DNA from: Lonepinella sp042485795 | GTDB taxonomy: Bacteria > Pseudomonadota > Gammaproteobacteria > Enterobacterales > Pasteurellaceae | NCBI RefSeq assembly: GCF_042485795.1 | Contig: NZ_CP169368.1 | Location: forward strand, 1,426,001 to 1,490,000 | DNA: 64,000 bases | Reading direction: 5' to 3' | Part shown: piece by piece, positions 23,982-32,630 of the stretch | Layout of the letters: each line of letters begins with the position of its first letter | How positions within the stretch are numbered: the stretch's first letter is position 1 | Made by a program: the position numbers and the translations under genes | Notes under the pieces: model-generated | The model's database searches: none | Told to the model about the DNA's origin: nothing | What the model saw: the letters and a program-made list of their open reading frames with translations, nothing else

Positions 23982-25880
23982 TTACTTCACAACCCCACAA
24001 TTCAAACAATACAAATACTGCCCTTTCGGATCATTAAATTTCCCCAAAATTCCCAACTGATTTTTCAACTGACCCTGTACTTGCTTAACCTCTGGTAATC
24101 CAACCATTTCGCTCACACTGGTTTTCACTAAAGATTTTGCTCCTTGCTGTAGGGATTGTAGTAAGGCTTTAACACCTTGTGGTTCTTCATCAAACCATTC
24201 AACGGAATAATCTGCTTTTTCACCTGTTTGTTGATCGGCTAATTCTTTAGCTTTTTTCACCGCAGTTTCAAAATCACCAAGTTCGTCCACTAGCTTATGC
24301 TGTAACGCATCTTGCCCTAACCAAACTTGTCCTTGTGCGATTTTATCTACTTCTGCTTTAGAGAGATGGCGACCACGACTCACTACGTCTAAAAAGCGAT
24401 CATAGCCTTGTTCTATTTCTAATTGAAAAACCTCTTTGAGTTCATCAGACAATGGGCTTGTGGAAGATAATTCACTCAATTTAGAAGTACGAATACCATC
24501 AGCAGATACACCAATTTTTTTCAAGCTATTTTCAAAGGTTGGGAAGATTGAAAAAATACCAATTGAACCTGTTATCGTATTTTTATCTGCCACAATATAA
24601 TCTGTGGTACTTGAAATCCAGTAGCCACCAGAAGCAGCCTCTGCTCCCATTGAAGTAACAACAGGTTTTCCTATTGCTTGTAAATTATCAATTTCTTGAC
24701 GAATAACTTCTGAGGCAAAAGCACTTCCACCAGGGCTATTAACCCGTAATATAACGGCTTTTACTGCTTCATCATCAGCTGCTTGGTGTAATAAATTCGC
24801 AATGGTATCACCGCCAACTTCATCTTTTTCACTTTCTCCATCAACAATGGCACCTTCTACATTAACGACCGCAATTTTATGGGTTGGATTAGAAGAATGA
24901 CTATCACCTAATTGACGATCGGGCAATGCTGCTAAGTAAGTATCAAAATCTACATTTTTAAATTCAATGACATCATCGTCTTGGGTATTTTCACCAAAAA
25001 GTGCGGTTAATTTTTGCTGAATTTCTGTTCTTGTTGTAAATTCGGTAATTAATTTACGTTGTTTGGCATAGGCGGTGCTATTGCCTTTCAAGGCTTTCAA
25101 ATCTGCTAAATATTGCTGACTATCTGGTAATACTTGATTAGGTTCAATTTGACGATTTTTTGCCACAATATCACGGAAATTTGTCCACATACCATTTAAC
25201 CAACGTTCACCATTGGCTCTAGCTTCAGGCGACATATCATCACGCAAAAATGGCTCAACCGCAGATTTATAGGTGCCGACACGGAAAATATGCGGCGTTA
25301 CCTCTAATTGCTCTAACATTGATTTGAAATATAAATTTTGTGCAGATAAACCATAAATATCCACCGTTCCCACTGGATTTAAATAAATTTCATCGGCAAA
25401 ACTCGCTAAAAAATACTGATCTTGACTATAATTTTCTGACAACGCAATTACAGGTTTATGTTGTGCTTTAAAATGTTGAATTGCCGAACCCACGTATTCC
25501 AACGCAGGTAAATCTGCCCCTTCAAAATAATTTAAATCTAACACTAATCCTTTAATACGTTCATCATTCTTGGCATTTTCAATAGCATAAACCACATCAA
25601 AGGTTGAAATTTTACGCGGTACATTACTGCCCTCTAATTCGTTTAACGCCTTTTGCCATGACAGCGATGTTTCACGATTGTCGGCTAAATAACCATCTAA
25701 ATTTAATAATAATGCCCCTTGCTCACCGACTAGTTGAACATTATTTTTAGGTAAATTGAACAGGCTAATGACCGTTGCGAGAAATAATACAAAGAGTAGA
25801 AAAACAAGGTTCATCACCACACGGCGAATAAAATTGAGAGCTTTCCAAATTAATTTAAAGAAATTAAAAATAGTTTGCAT
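23982..25880 (-). CDS. sppA: signal peptide peptidase SppA, 67K type
   Basis: Inner-membrane serine protease that degrades cleaved signal peptides in the periplasm. 632 residues against 618 in E. coli. One N-terminal membrane anchor (about 17-43) is followed by two tandem ClpP-like domains. The catalytic pair fits Lys at about 205 in GTYKSAVEPF and Ser at about 417 in EAASGGYW. The C-terminal end (LYCLNCG) is unusual in having two Cys residues. It is divergent from the YdjA-like gene, the same neighbour it has in E. coli. Confidence 0.95.
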   Translation of the reverse strand: MQTIFNFFKLIWKALNFIRRVVMNLVFLLFVLFLATVISLFNLPKNNVQLVGEQGALLLNLDGYLADNRETSLSWQKALNELEGSNVPRKISTFDVVYAIENAKNDERIKGLVLDLNYFEGADLPALEYVGSAIQHFKAQHKPVIALSENYSQDQYFLASFADEIYLNPVGTVDIYGLSAQNLYFKSMLEQLEVTPHIFRVGTYKSAVEPFLRDDMSPEARANGERWLNGMWTNFRDIVAKNRQIEPNQVLPDSQQYLADLKALKGNSTAYAKQRKLITEFTTRTEIQQKLTALFGENTQDDDVIEFKNVDFDTYLAALPDRQLGDSHSSNPTHKIAVVNVEGAIVDGESEKDEVGGDTIANLLHQAADDEAVKAVILRVNSPGGSAFASEVIRQEIDNLQAIGKPVVTSMGAEAASGGYWISSTTDYIVADKNTITGSIGIFSIFPTFENSLKKIGVSADGIRTSKLSELSSTSPLSDELKEVFQLEIEQGYDRFLDVVSRGRHLSKAEVDKIAQGQVWLGQDALQHKLVDELGDFETAVKKAKELADQQTGEKADYSVEWFDEEPQGVKALLQSLQQGAKSLVKTSVSEMVGLPEVKQVQGQLKNQLGILGKFNDPKGQYLYCLNCGVVK

Positions 25881-26040
25881 AGAACGTCCTTATTGTAAAA
25901 TTAAATTGCATTTAAACTAATTAATTATCTTGATGACTAATTACATCAGAAAGAAATATACCGTAAAAATGACAAGTTTTCACGGTATTTTTATGTTAAA
26001 ATTCTTAACTCAGCATGAATAGAATCATAAAAGGACAGTT

Positions 26041-26595
26041 ATGGATGCATTAGAATTACTTATCAATCGGCGTTCAAATAAAAAATTAGTGGCTCCTGCA
26101 CCAAGTAGAGAGCAATTAGAACAAATTTTTCAAGCTGCATTGCGTACCCCCGATCATGGTAAACTTAAGCCTTATCGTTTTGTTATCATTGAAAATAACG
26201 GATTGACTAAATTAGCCAATGGATTAACTCAAGTGGCAACTGATCTCAACCTAGAGCAAAAGCAATTTGATAAAATAAATAAAATTTGTACAACGCCAAT
26301 GGTTATTGCCGTAATTGCTAGACTTGATCCCAATGTGGCTAAAGTCCCTGAGTGGGAACAGCTAGTTACTGCGGGTTGTGCAGCTTACAGTATTCAATTA
26401 GCTGCTCAAAATTTTGGCTACGATAATGTTTGGATTACAGGGAAATGGACCAGTGGCAATGCGTTGCGTCAACTCTTAAATTGTTCTGAACAAGAAAAAA
26501 TAGTGGCATTATTATTAGTGGGTACGGCTGAAAATGAAAAATTAGAACGTGAAAGTAAAACAGTCGATACACAAGAGTTTGTTTCATATTTATAG
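26041..26595 (+). CDS. nitroreductase family protein, YdjA-like
   Basis: FMN-binding oxidoreductase, 184 residues against 183 in E. coli YdjA. The N-terminus MDALELLINRRS equals YdjA, and TPDHGKLKPYRF forms the FMN phosphate contact region. YdjA-type enzymes lack strong nitro substrates; the true substrate is uncertain. The gene lies divergent from sppA and 9 bases upstream of a DedA gene, so the two are probably co-transcribed. It contains the only ATGCAT I found in the window (26045-26050). Confidence 0.85.
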   Translation: MDALELLINRRSNKKLVAPAPSREQLEQIFQAALRTPDHGKLKPYRFVIIENNGLTKLANGLTQVATDLNLEQKQFDKINKICTTPMVIAVIARLDPNVAKVPEWEQLVTAGCAAYSIQLAAQNFGYDNVWITGKWTSGNALRQLLNCSEQEKIVALLLVGTAENEKLERESKTVDTQEFVSYL

Positions 26596-26604
26596 GTTTT
26601 TCTA

Positions 26605-27213
26605 ATGGATCTTTTAATTAGCTTTTTTACTGATTATGGTTATTGGGCAGTTCTTTTTGTACTGATTATTTGTGGCTTTGGTGTCCCTATTCCAGAAGAT
26701 ATCACCCTTGTTTCTGGTGGCATTATAGCAGGACTTTATCCAGAAGATGTAAATGTACATTATATGCTGGTGGTCAGTATGCTAGGTGTACTCGCAGGCG
26801 ACAGCACTATGTACTGGCTTGGTCGCATTTATGGAATAAAAATATTACGTTTTCGTCCCTTGCGTAAATTGCTTTCATCTAAGCGTCTAAAAATGGTGCG
26901 TGAGAAATTTGACCAATATGGTAATCGAGTGTTATTTATTGCTCGTTTCTTACCTGGGTTAAGAGCCCCTATTTATATGGTATCTGGTATTACTAATCGA
27001 GTTAGTTATACTCGTTTTGTATTATTAGATTTTTGTGCCGCTATAATTTCTGTACCAATTTGGGTTTATTTAGGCTATCAGGGAGCAAATAATCGTGACT
27101 GGCTTACTCAACAGATCAAAACAGGGCAACACAGTATTTATATAATTATTGCAACGGTAGTATTGTATGTGGCTTATAAAATTTACAAAGCTAAAAAGAA
27201 AAAACAAAATTAA
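26605..27213 (+). CDS. DedA family membrane protein
   Basis: 202 residues, DedA/Tvp38 (SNARE-associated) family. Typical motifs: a re-entrant segment with the acidic PIPEDITLVSGG near 25-36 and the FIARFLPGLRAPIYM(V)SG block near 110-125, with its essential Arg residues. Five or so membrane segments. Family members act as undecaprenyl phosphate or phospholipid flippases or support proton motive force. Which E. coli paralogue it equals is not certain (YohD-like in size). A Lys-rich tail and an uptake-signal terminator follow. Confidence 0.85.
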   Translation: MDLLISFFTDYGYWAVLFVLIICGFGVPIPEDITLVSGGIIAGLYPEDVNVHYMLVVSMLGVLAGDSTMYWLGRIYGIKILRFRPLRKLLSSKRLKMVREKFDQYGNRVLFIARFLPGLRAPIYMVSGITNRVSYTRFVLLDFCAAIISVPIWVYLGYQGANNRDWLTQQIKTGQHSIYIIIATVVLYVAYKIYKAKKKKQN

Positions 27214-27236
27214 CGTTTTAATTTAACCAGAAATGT

Positions 27237-27275
27237 AAAAGTGCGGTCAAAATAATCATATTTAACCGCACTTTT
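27237..27275 (+). terminator. uptake-signal terminator after DedA gene
   Basis: AAAAGTGCGGT pairs with ACCGCACTTTT across a 17-base loop with further pairing, followed by T residues. It lies between convergent genes and may serve both. Confidence 0.75.
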
Positions 27276-27293
27276 CGTTTAATTATTATTTAG

Positions 27294-27503
27294 TTATTCA
27301 ATAATAGGAATAATTTTTGTCGCTTGAGAACCTTTATCACCATGAACCACTTCAAAATTCACTTTTTGCCCAGCTTTTAATGAACGATAGCCGTCCATTT
27401 CTATCACAGAAAAATGAGCAAAAATATCTTCATCACTCCCCTCTGCATTAATAAAGCCAAACCCTTTCACATTATTAAACCATTTAACAACACCAACTTC
27501 CAT
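27294..27503 (-). CDS. cold-shock domain protein, CspD-like
   Basis: 69 residues forming one OB-fold cold-shock domain. RNP1 (KGFGFI, about 13-18) and RNP2 (DIFAHFS, about 26-32) are intact, so it should bind single-stranded nucleic acid. The sequence start MEVGVVKWFNNVKGFGFI and the length fit CspD more than CspA. CspD inhibits replication in stationary phase in E. coli; whether that holds here is not shown. Confidence 0.88.
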   Translation of the reverse strand: MEVGVVKWFNNVKGFGFINAEGSDEDIFAHFSVIEMDGYRSLKAGQKVNFEVVHGDKGSQATKIIPIIE

Positions 27504-27783
27504 ACGATACCTCTATTAGGTCTAACGACAATATAACAAGATTTATCCATCTTGTTTCCCATGCTTATGATTAAAGATTTTTATTTTTTCTGCAAGCTGT
27601 AAATGTTCAAAATTCGACACAGATCACAAAATTTTTTGCTTAATCTGTTCAGCAAAATAAAAAAGTGATCAAACTATAAAATATTTAACATATATTTAAA
27701 TGGATTTTTTGGTAAATCAATGAATTTAAGGTAAACTAAGCAGAATTTTTTAACAGATAATTTTTTTGATTTCGGAGATAAAA

Positions 27784-29187
27784 ATGACAAAAATTGCTTC
27801 TATTGCTGATGTGCTACAAGGTAAAGTTGCCATCGGTGAAAGTGTAACTGTTCGTGGTTGGGTACGTACTCGCCGTGATTCTAAAGCAGGGCTTTCGTTT
27901 CTTGCAGTTTATGATGGTTCCTGTTTTGCACCAATTCAAGCCATTGTAAATAATGATATTACCAATTATGAAAGTGAAATATTACGTTTAACTACAGGCT
28001 GTTCCGTTATTGTAACAGGAACCGTCGTAGAATCACCTGCTGAAGGTCAAGCGGTTGAGTTACAAGCACAAGTTGTTGAAGTGGTAGGTTGGGTGGAAGA
28101 TCCAGATACTTACCCAATGGCGGCTAAACGTCATTCTATTGAATATTTACGTGAAGTGGCTCATCTTCGCCCTCGTACCAACATTATCGGTGCTGTAGCT
28201 CGTGTTCGCCACTGTTTAGCTCAAGCCATTCATCGTTTCTTCCATGAGCAAGGTTTCTTCTGGGTAGCCAGCCCAATTATTACTGCTTCTGATACAGAGG
28301 GAGCGGGCGAAATGTTCCGTATTTCTACCCTTGATTTAGAAAATTTACCACGTAACGACAAAGGTGCGGTGGATTTTTCACAAGATTTTTTTGGACGCGA
28401 ATCCTTTTTAACCGTATCAGGTCAATTAAATGCAGAAACTTACGCTTGTGCATTAAGCAAAGTTTATACGTTCGGTCCAACATTCCGTGCAGAAAATTCT
28501 AATACTACTCGTCATTTAGCTGAATTTTGGATGATGGAACCTGAAGTGGCATTTGCGAATTTAAATGATAATGCTAAATTAGCCGAAGATATGTTGAAAT
28601 ATGTGTTCCGTGCGGTACTTGCTGAACGCCGTGATGATTTAGAATTTTTTGCTAAACACATTGATAAAGATGTCATCACCCGTTTAGAAAATTTTGTGAG
28701 TTCTGATTTTGCTCAAATTGATTACACAGATGCTATAGAGGTGTTATTACAATCAGGTAAGAAATTTGAGTTTCCAGTGTCTTGGGGGATCGACTTATCT
28801 TCGGAACATGAACGTTATTTAGCAGAAGAACATTTTAAATCACCAGTGGTGGTGAAAAACTATCCGAAAGATATTAAAGCATTTTATATGCGTTTAAATG
28901 ATGATGGCAAAACCGTGGCAGCGATGGACGTATTAGCACCAGGAATCGGTGAAATCATCGGTGGTTCACAACGTGAAGAACGTTTAGATGTATTAGATAA
29001 ACGTATGGTCGAAATGGGATTAAATCCAGAAGACTATTGGTGGTATCGTGATTTACGCCGTTATGGTACAGTGCCTCATTCAGGTTTTGGTCTTGGGTTT
29101 GAGCGTTTAATTGTATATGTCACTGGCGTACAAAATATCCGTGATGTCATTCCGTTCCCAAGAGCTCCAAGAAATGCGAGTTTCTAG
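27784..29187 (+). CDS. asnS: asparaginyl-tRNA synthetase
   Basis: Class IIb synthetase that charges tRNA-Asn. The ATG at 27784 follows GGAG at about 8 bases and matches the E. coli start; a TTG six codons earlier contains the ribosome binding site and is rejected. 467 residues. The N-terminal OB fold (TVRGWVRTRRDSKAG) binds the anticodon; the class II motif 2 is FRAENSNTTRH and motif 3 GFGLGFERLI. All conserved parts are present. A hairpin terminator follows. Confidence 0.98.
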   Translation: MTKIASIADVLQGKVAIGESVTVRGWVRTRRDSKAGLSFLAVYDGSCFAPIQAIVNNDITNYESEILRLTTGCSVIVTGTVVESPAEGQAVELQAQVVEVVGWVEDPDTYPMAAKRHSIEYLREVAHLRPRTNIIGAVARVRHCLAQAIHRFFHEQGFFWVASPIITASDTEGAGEMFRISTLDLENLPRNDKGAVDFSQDFFGRESFLTVSGQLNAETYACALSKVYTFGPTFRAENSNTTRHLAEFWMMEPEVAFANLNDNAKLAEDMLKYVFRAVLAERRDDLEFFAKHIDKDVITRLENFVSSDFAQIDYTDAIEVLLQSGKKFEFPVSWGIDLSSEHERYLAEEHFKSPVVVKNYPKDIKAFYMRLNDDGKTVAAMDVLAPGIGEIIGGSQREERLDVLDKRMVEMGLNPEDYWWYRDLRRYGTVPHSGFGLGFERLIVYVTGVQNIRDVIPFPRAPRNASF

Positions 29188-29194
29188 TTGTAAA

Positions 29195-29227
29195 TATGGT
29201 GCGTGAAAACGCACCATACTTTTTTTA
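29195..29227 (+). terminator. terminator after asnS
   Basis: TATGGTGCG (29195-29203) pairs with CGCACCATA (29210-29218), then C and seven T. It touches the end of the convergent cysB. Confidence 0.85.
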
Positions 29228-30196
29228 TTTATTTTCCAACTCAACTCCATCAAACAACCGTTTTACCGCATTATTATCGTGCATAGCTTCCGCTTTTTCT
29301 ACTAGATTACGGGTTAAGTGCGGTGAAAAATAATTAATAAAATCATACATGTAATTACGTAAAAAGGTACTGTGTTTAAAGGCAATTTGAGTCATGCTAG
29401 AATTAAATAAATGGCTAGCATCAATGGCGACTAAGTCTGAATCTGCTTCCGTATGTGCCATAGAGGCAATAATGCCAACCCCCAATCCTAATCTGACATA
29501 GGTTTTTATGACATCCGCATCAGTCGCCGTAAATACGATATTAGGTAAAATACCCTCACTATTAAAAGCATAATCTAAATCAGAAACACCAGTAAATCCA
29601 AAAGTATAGGTGATTAGTGGATGTTTCCCCAATTCTGCAATGGTTAAATTCTTCACTTTTGCCAATGGGTGATCTTTTTTCACCACCACAGAACGATTCC
29701 AAAAATAGCAAGGCAACAATACTAAATCATCAAATAAATATTGTGCTTCGGTCGTAATCGCTAAATCTACCTCACCCGATAATAACGCATCATAAATTTG
29801 ATTCGGTGAACCTTGATGAACGTGTAAACTGACATCGGGATATTGCTTGGAAAAACGTTCAATCACTGCTGGTAACATATAACGAGCTTGTGTATTTGTG
29901 GTAGCAATGCGTAACACCCCATGATTAGGTTGGGTATATTCATCTGCAATGGCTCGAATAGCTTGTGTTTTGACTAACAATTCTCTCGCAATACCAATAA
30001 TCTTTTTACCTGCTGAAGTAACAGATTTAATATGTTTACCATTGCGTTCAAAGATTTCAAGCCCTAATTCTTCTTCTAACAAGCGAACTTGCTTACTAAT
30101 TCCTGGTTGAGAAGTATAGAGAGCCGTTGCCGCTTCGGTAACATTTAGATTTTGATTAACAATTTCGACAATATAACGTAGTTGTTGAATTTTCAT
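29225..30196 (-). CDS. cysB: LysR-type regulator CysB
   Basis: Transcriptional activator of sulfate assimilation and cysteine synthesis; senses N-acetylserine or O-acetylserine. The start at 30196 (MKIQQLRYIVEIV) aligns with E. coli CysB; the seven residues open further upstream include the ribosome binding site. 323 residues against 324. N-terminal helix-turn-helix (about 19-38, TEAATALYTSQPGISKQVR), then the effector domain with IATTNTQARY, LITYTFGFTG and TATDADVIKTYVRLGLGVG. The next genes upstream, rluB and yciO, are also near cysB in E. coli. Confidence 0.95.
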   Translation of the reverse strand: MKIQQLRYIVEIVNQNLNVTEAATALYTSQPGISKQVRLLEEELGLEIFERNGKHIKSVTSAGKKIIGIARELLVKTQAIRAIADEYTQPNHGVLRIATTNTQARYMLPAVIERFSKQYPDVSLHVHQGSPNQIYDALLSGEVDLAITTEAQYLFDDLVLLPCYFWNRSVVVKKDHPLAKVKNLTIAELGKHPLITYTFGFTGVSDLDYAFNSEGILPNIVFTATDADVIKTYVRLGLGVGIIASMAHTEADSDLVAIDASHLFNSSMTQIAFKHSTFLRNYMYDFINYFSPHLTRNLVEKAEAMHDNNAVKRLFDGVELENK

Positions 30197-30232
30197 AAAA
30201 ATTTCTTCTTTAACCAATTCTACTTAGAGATA

Positions 30233-31189
30233 CTATGCTTTTTTATAACGCTTACTCATTTCATTATAACGTTTTACCGCTTTACGAATTTGCCCTGTAT
30301 TTGCACGACGTTTTTTAGATTGCGTTACATCTAATTTTGTTTCTGTTTCTGGCGATAACCCTACTAATTCACGTAAATAATTTACGTTTTCTAAATCCAT
30401 TTCTTGCCAACCACCACGTGGTAACGATTTGATTAATTTAATATTGCCATAACGAATACGAATTAAACGGCTGACCTGAATGCCCTGACTTTCCCACAAA
30501 CGACGAACTTCACGGTTACGACCCTCCATTAGTGTTACATCAAACCATTGATTTAATCCCGTACCGCCCATAGGTTTAATACTTTTAAAATTCGCTAAAC
30601 CGTCTTCTAATTGCACCCCTTTACGCAAACGAGCAATCATAGCATCATTTACTTCACCAAACACTCGCACTGAATATTCACGCTCTACTTCTTGGCTTGG
30701 GTGCATCAGACGATTCGCTAATTCACCGTCTGTGGTAAACAATAATAAACCCGATGTATTAATATCTAAACGTCCAACTGCAATCCAACGAGAACCTGAT
30801 AAGCGTGGTAAACGATCAAATACGGTGGCACGCCCCTCTGGGTCATTGCGAGTACACAACTCCCCTTCTGGTTTGTAATACATCAATACTCGGCACACTT
30901 CTTTTTGCACCGCAGTTAAATTAATTAAATTGCCATCAATACGAATTTTTAATCCTGAATGAACTGTGACGCGGTCACCAAGTGTTGCGATTTTACCGTC
31001 AACACTTACTCGCCCTGCTGCAATAATCGTTTCAATTTCACGGCGAGAACCTTGTCCTGCATTAGCTAAAATCTTTTGTAATTTTTCCCCAGCCACCGTT
31101 GGTTGAGAATTGAACTGCGGTGATTTTTCAACCTTTTTAGTTGAACGTTCTGTTGAGCGAAATGGTGATTTCGCGGTTTGAAATTTCAT
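30233..31189 (-). CDS. rluB: 23S rRNA pseudouridine 2605 synthase RluB
   Basis: RsuA-family pseudouridine synthase acting on 23S rRNA. The ATG at 31189 follows AAAGGAAAC and is preferred to a start 12 codons earlier. 318 residues. An N-terminal S4 RNA-binding domain (EKLQKILANAGQGSRREIE), then the catalytic domain with the active-site Asp in GRLDINTSGLLL. The N-terminal 40 and C-terminal 45 residues are basic and poorly conserved. RluB is distinguished from RluE and RluF by the S4 domain and by the neighbours yciO and cysB. Confidence 0.92.
   Translation of the reverse strand: MKFQTAKSPFRSTERSTKKVEKSPQFNSQPTVAGEKLQKILANAGQGSRREIETIIAAGRVSVDGKIATLGDRVTVHSGLKIRIDGNLINLTAVQKEVCRVLMYYKPEGELCTRNDPEGRATVFDRLPRLSGSRWIAVGRLDINTSGLLLFTTDGELANRLMHPSQEVEREYSVRVFGEVNDAMIARLRKGVQLEDGLANFKSIKPMGGTGLNQWFDVTLMEGRNREVRRLWESQGIQVSRLIRIRYGNIKLIKSLPRGGWQEMDLENVNYLRELVGLSPETETKLDVTQSKKRRANTGQIRKAVKRYNEMSKRYKKA
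30966..30978. promoter_or_regulatory. near-match to matS inside rluB
   Basis: GTGACGCGGTCAC matches the matS consensus at all but one position (Y is G). Binding would need testing. Confidence 0.3.
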
Positions 31190-31241
31190 AAATGTTTCCT
31201 TTATTGTCGCTTTCCCAAGCGTCATTATTAAAATAAGATAA

Positions 31242-31865
31242 TTAAATAAATGGTGTTACTGAACCACTACCTTCTCGCAAAATAACAGGTGTTTCATCTG
31301 TTAAATCCACAACTGTTGTCGGTTCTTGACCTAAATAACCGCCATGAATAATCAAATCCACTTGACGTTCTAAACGATCACGAATTTCTTCGGGATCAGA
31401 TTGCGTAATATGCTCTTCCTTTGGCAACATCAACGAACAAGATAAAATCGGTTCACCTAAAGCCTTTAATAAATCTAAGGCAATTTGATTATCTGGCACA
31501 CGAATACCGATAGTTTTACGTTTTGATGTCATCAAACGACGAGGTAATTCTTTCGTGGCGGTTAAAATAAAAGTATAACGCCCTGGGGTATTATTTTTAA
31601 TCAAACGGTAAGCCACATTACTCACTGTAGCATAATGAGATAATTCCGATAAATCACTGCAAACCAAAGTAAAATTATGCCCTTCAGGTAATTGACGAAT
31701 TGCCACAATACGATCCATAGCATGCTTTTCGCCCATCATACAACCTAGGGCATACCCAGAATCTGTAGGATAAACAATCACACCGCCATTACGCAAAATT
31801 TCCACTGCTTGATTAATCAACCGTACTTGTGGATTTTCAGGATGAACATAGAAAAACTGACTCAT
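31242..31865 (-). CDS. yciO: Sua5/YciO/YrdC family protein YciO
   Basis: 207 residues, close to the 206 of E. coli YciO. The YrdC fold is seen in GGVIVYPTDSGYALGC, KRKTIGIRVPD and EPILSCSLMLP. TsaC-type members make threonylcarbamoyl-AMP for tRNA t6A; YciO is a paralogue with weak or different activity, so the reaction in the cell is unclear. Probably first gene of a yciO-rluB-cysB transcript (gaps 52 and 36 bases), divergent from purE. Confidence 0.9.
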   Translation of the reverse strand: MSQFFYVHPENPQVRLINQAVEILRNGGVIVYPTDSGYALGCMMGEKHAMDRIVAIRQLPEGHNFTLVCSDLSELSHYATVSNVAYRLIKNNTPGRYTFILTATKELPRRLMTSKRKTIGIRVPDNQIALDLLKALGEPILSCSLMLPKEEHITQSDPEEIRDRLERQVDLIIHGGYLGQEPTTVVDLTDETPVILREGSGSVTPFI

Positions 31866-31993
31866 TGTATTTCCATTGTAATTAATATAAAAATCAAGCG
31901 GTATTATACTGCATTGTTATATACTTTTGATAGCGTTATATTTACTCATTTTTTTATAGAATATTACAATCAGGCAATATTTCAAATTATCCT

Positions 31994-32031
31994 GCAATCG
32001 TTTGCCTAAGATATTGAAATTATGCTATTCT
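31994..32031 (+). promoter_or_regulatory. purE promoter with PurR-type operator
   Basis: GCAATCGTTTGC (31994-32005) matches 11 of 12 bases of the PurR core GCAAACGTTTGC. It overlaps a -35-like TTGCCT (32002-32007), followed 18 bases later by an extended -10, TGCTATTCT (32023-32031). An operator over the promoter is how purEK is repressed in E. coli. Confidence 0.65.
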
Positions 32032-32075
32032 ACTCTCCGTTTTTTACTAGTAATCTTTTCTTACGGAAATCTTAA

Positions 32076-32573
32076 ATGTCTAATCAAAATCCCCAAATTG
32101 CCATTGTTATGGGTTCCAAAAGTGACTGGATAACAATGCAAGAAGCCACTCAAATCTTAGATGAATTAAATGTACCTTATCACGTGGAAGTGGTATCCGC
32201 TCACCGTACACCAGACAAATTGTTTAGCTTTGCAGAAACTGCTGAAAAAAACGGTTTCAAAGTGATTATTGCTGGTGCTGGCGGAGCCGCACATTTACCT
32301 GGCATGATCGCTGCAAAAACCTTGGTACCTGTATTAGGTGTGCCAGTAAAAAGTTCTATGTTAAGCGGAATTGATAGTCTTTATTCTATCGTGCAAATGC
32401 CAAAAGGCATTCCTGTCGGCACATTAGCTATTGGTCCTGCGGGTGCAGCTAATGCAGGATTATTAGCAGCTCAAATTTTAGCCGCTTGGGATACAGAATT
32501 ATTAGTGCGTTTAAAAGCATTCCGTGAAAATCAAACCAATGTGGTGTTGGATAATCCAGATCCAAGAAGTTGA
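32076..32573 (+). CDS. purE: N5-carboxyaminoimidazole ribonucleotide mutase
   Basis: Class I PurE, which converts N5-CAIR to CAIR in purine synthesis. 165 residues against 169 in E. coli. GSKSDW (about 13-18) and the catalytic His in SAHRTP (about 45) are present, as is GGAAHLPGM (about 73). It is followed by a hairpin and purK, its pathway partner, which supplies N5-CAIR. A PurR-like operator lies upstream. Confidence 0.97.
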   Translation: MSNQNPQIAIVMGSKSDWITMQEATQILDELNVPYHVEVVSAHRTPDKLFSFAETAEKNGFKVIIAGAGGAAHLPGMIAAKTLVPVLGVPVKSSMLSGIDSLYSIVQMPKGIPVGTLAIGPAGAANAGLLAAQILAAWDTELLVRLKAFRENQTNVVLDNPDPRS

Positions 32574-32578
32574 TCAAT

Positions 32579-32618
32579 TTTAACCGCACTTTATCATAAA
32601 AAGTGCGGTGCTTTTTTG
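32579..32618 (+). terminator. uptake-signal hairpin between purE and purK
   Basis: ACCGCACTTT (32583-32592) pairs with AAAGTGCGGT, followed by CTTTTTTG. It would cut part of transcription before purK, giving more PurE than PurK. Confidence 0.7.
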
Positions 32619-32630
32619 AGATTTTTTACT

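Noticed and set aside
23430..24098. Two open frames (113 and 88 codons) in the ttcA-sppA gap
   Set aside because: They are translations of the palindromic element and, in part, antisense to sppA.
27609..27632. CRP-like site between the cold-shock gene and asnS
   Set aside because: Only the TCACA half is good; the other half (TTCGA) does not fit.
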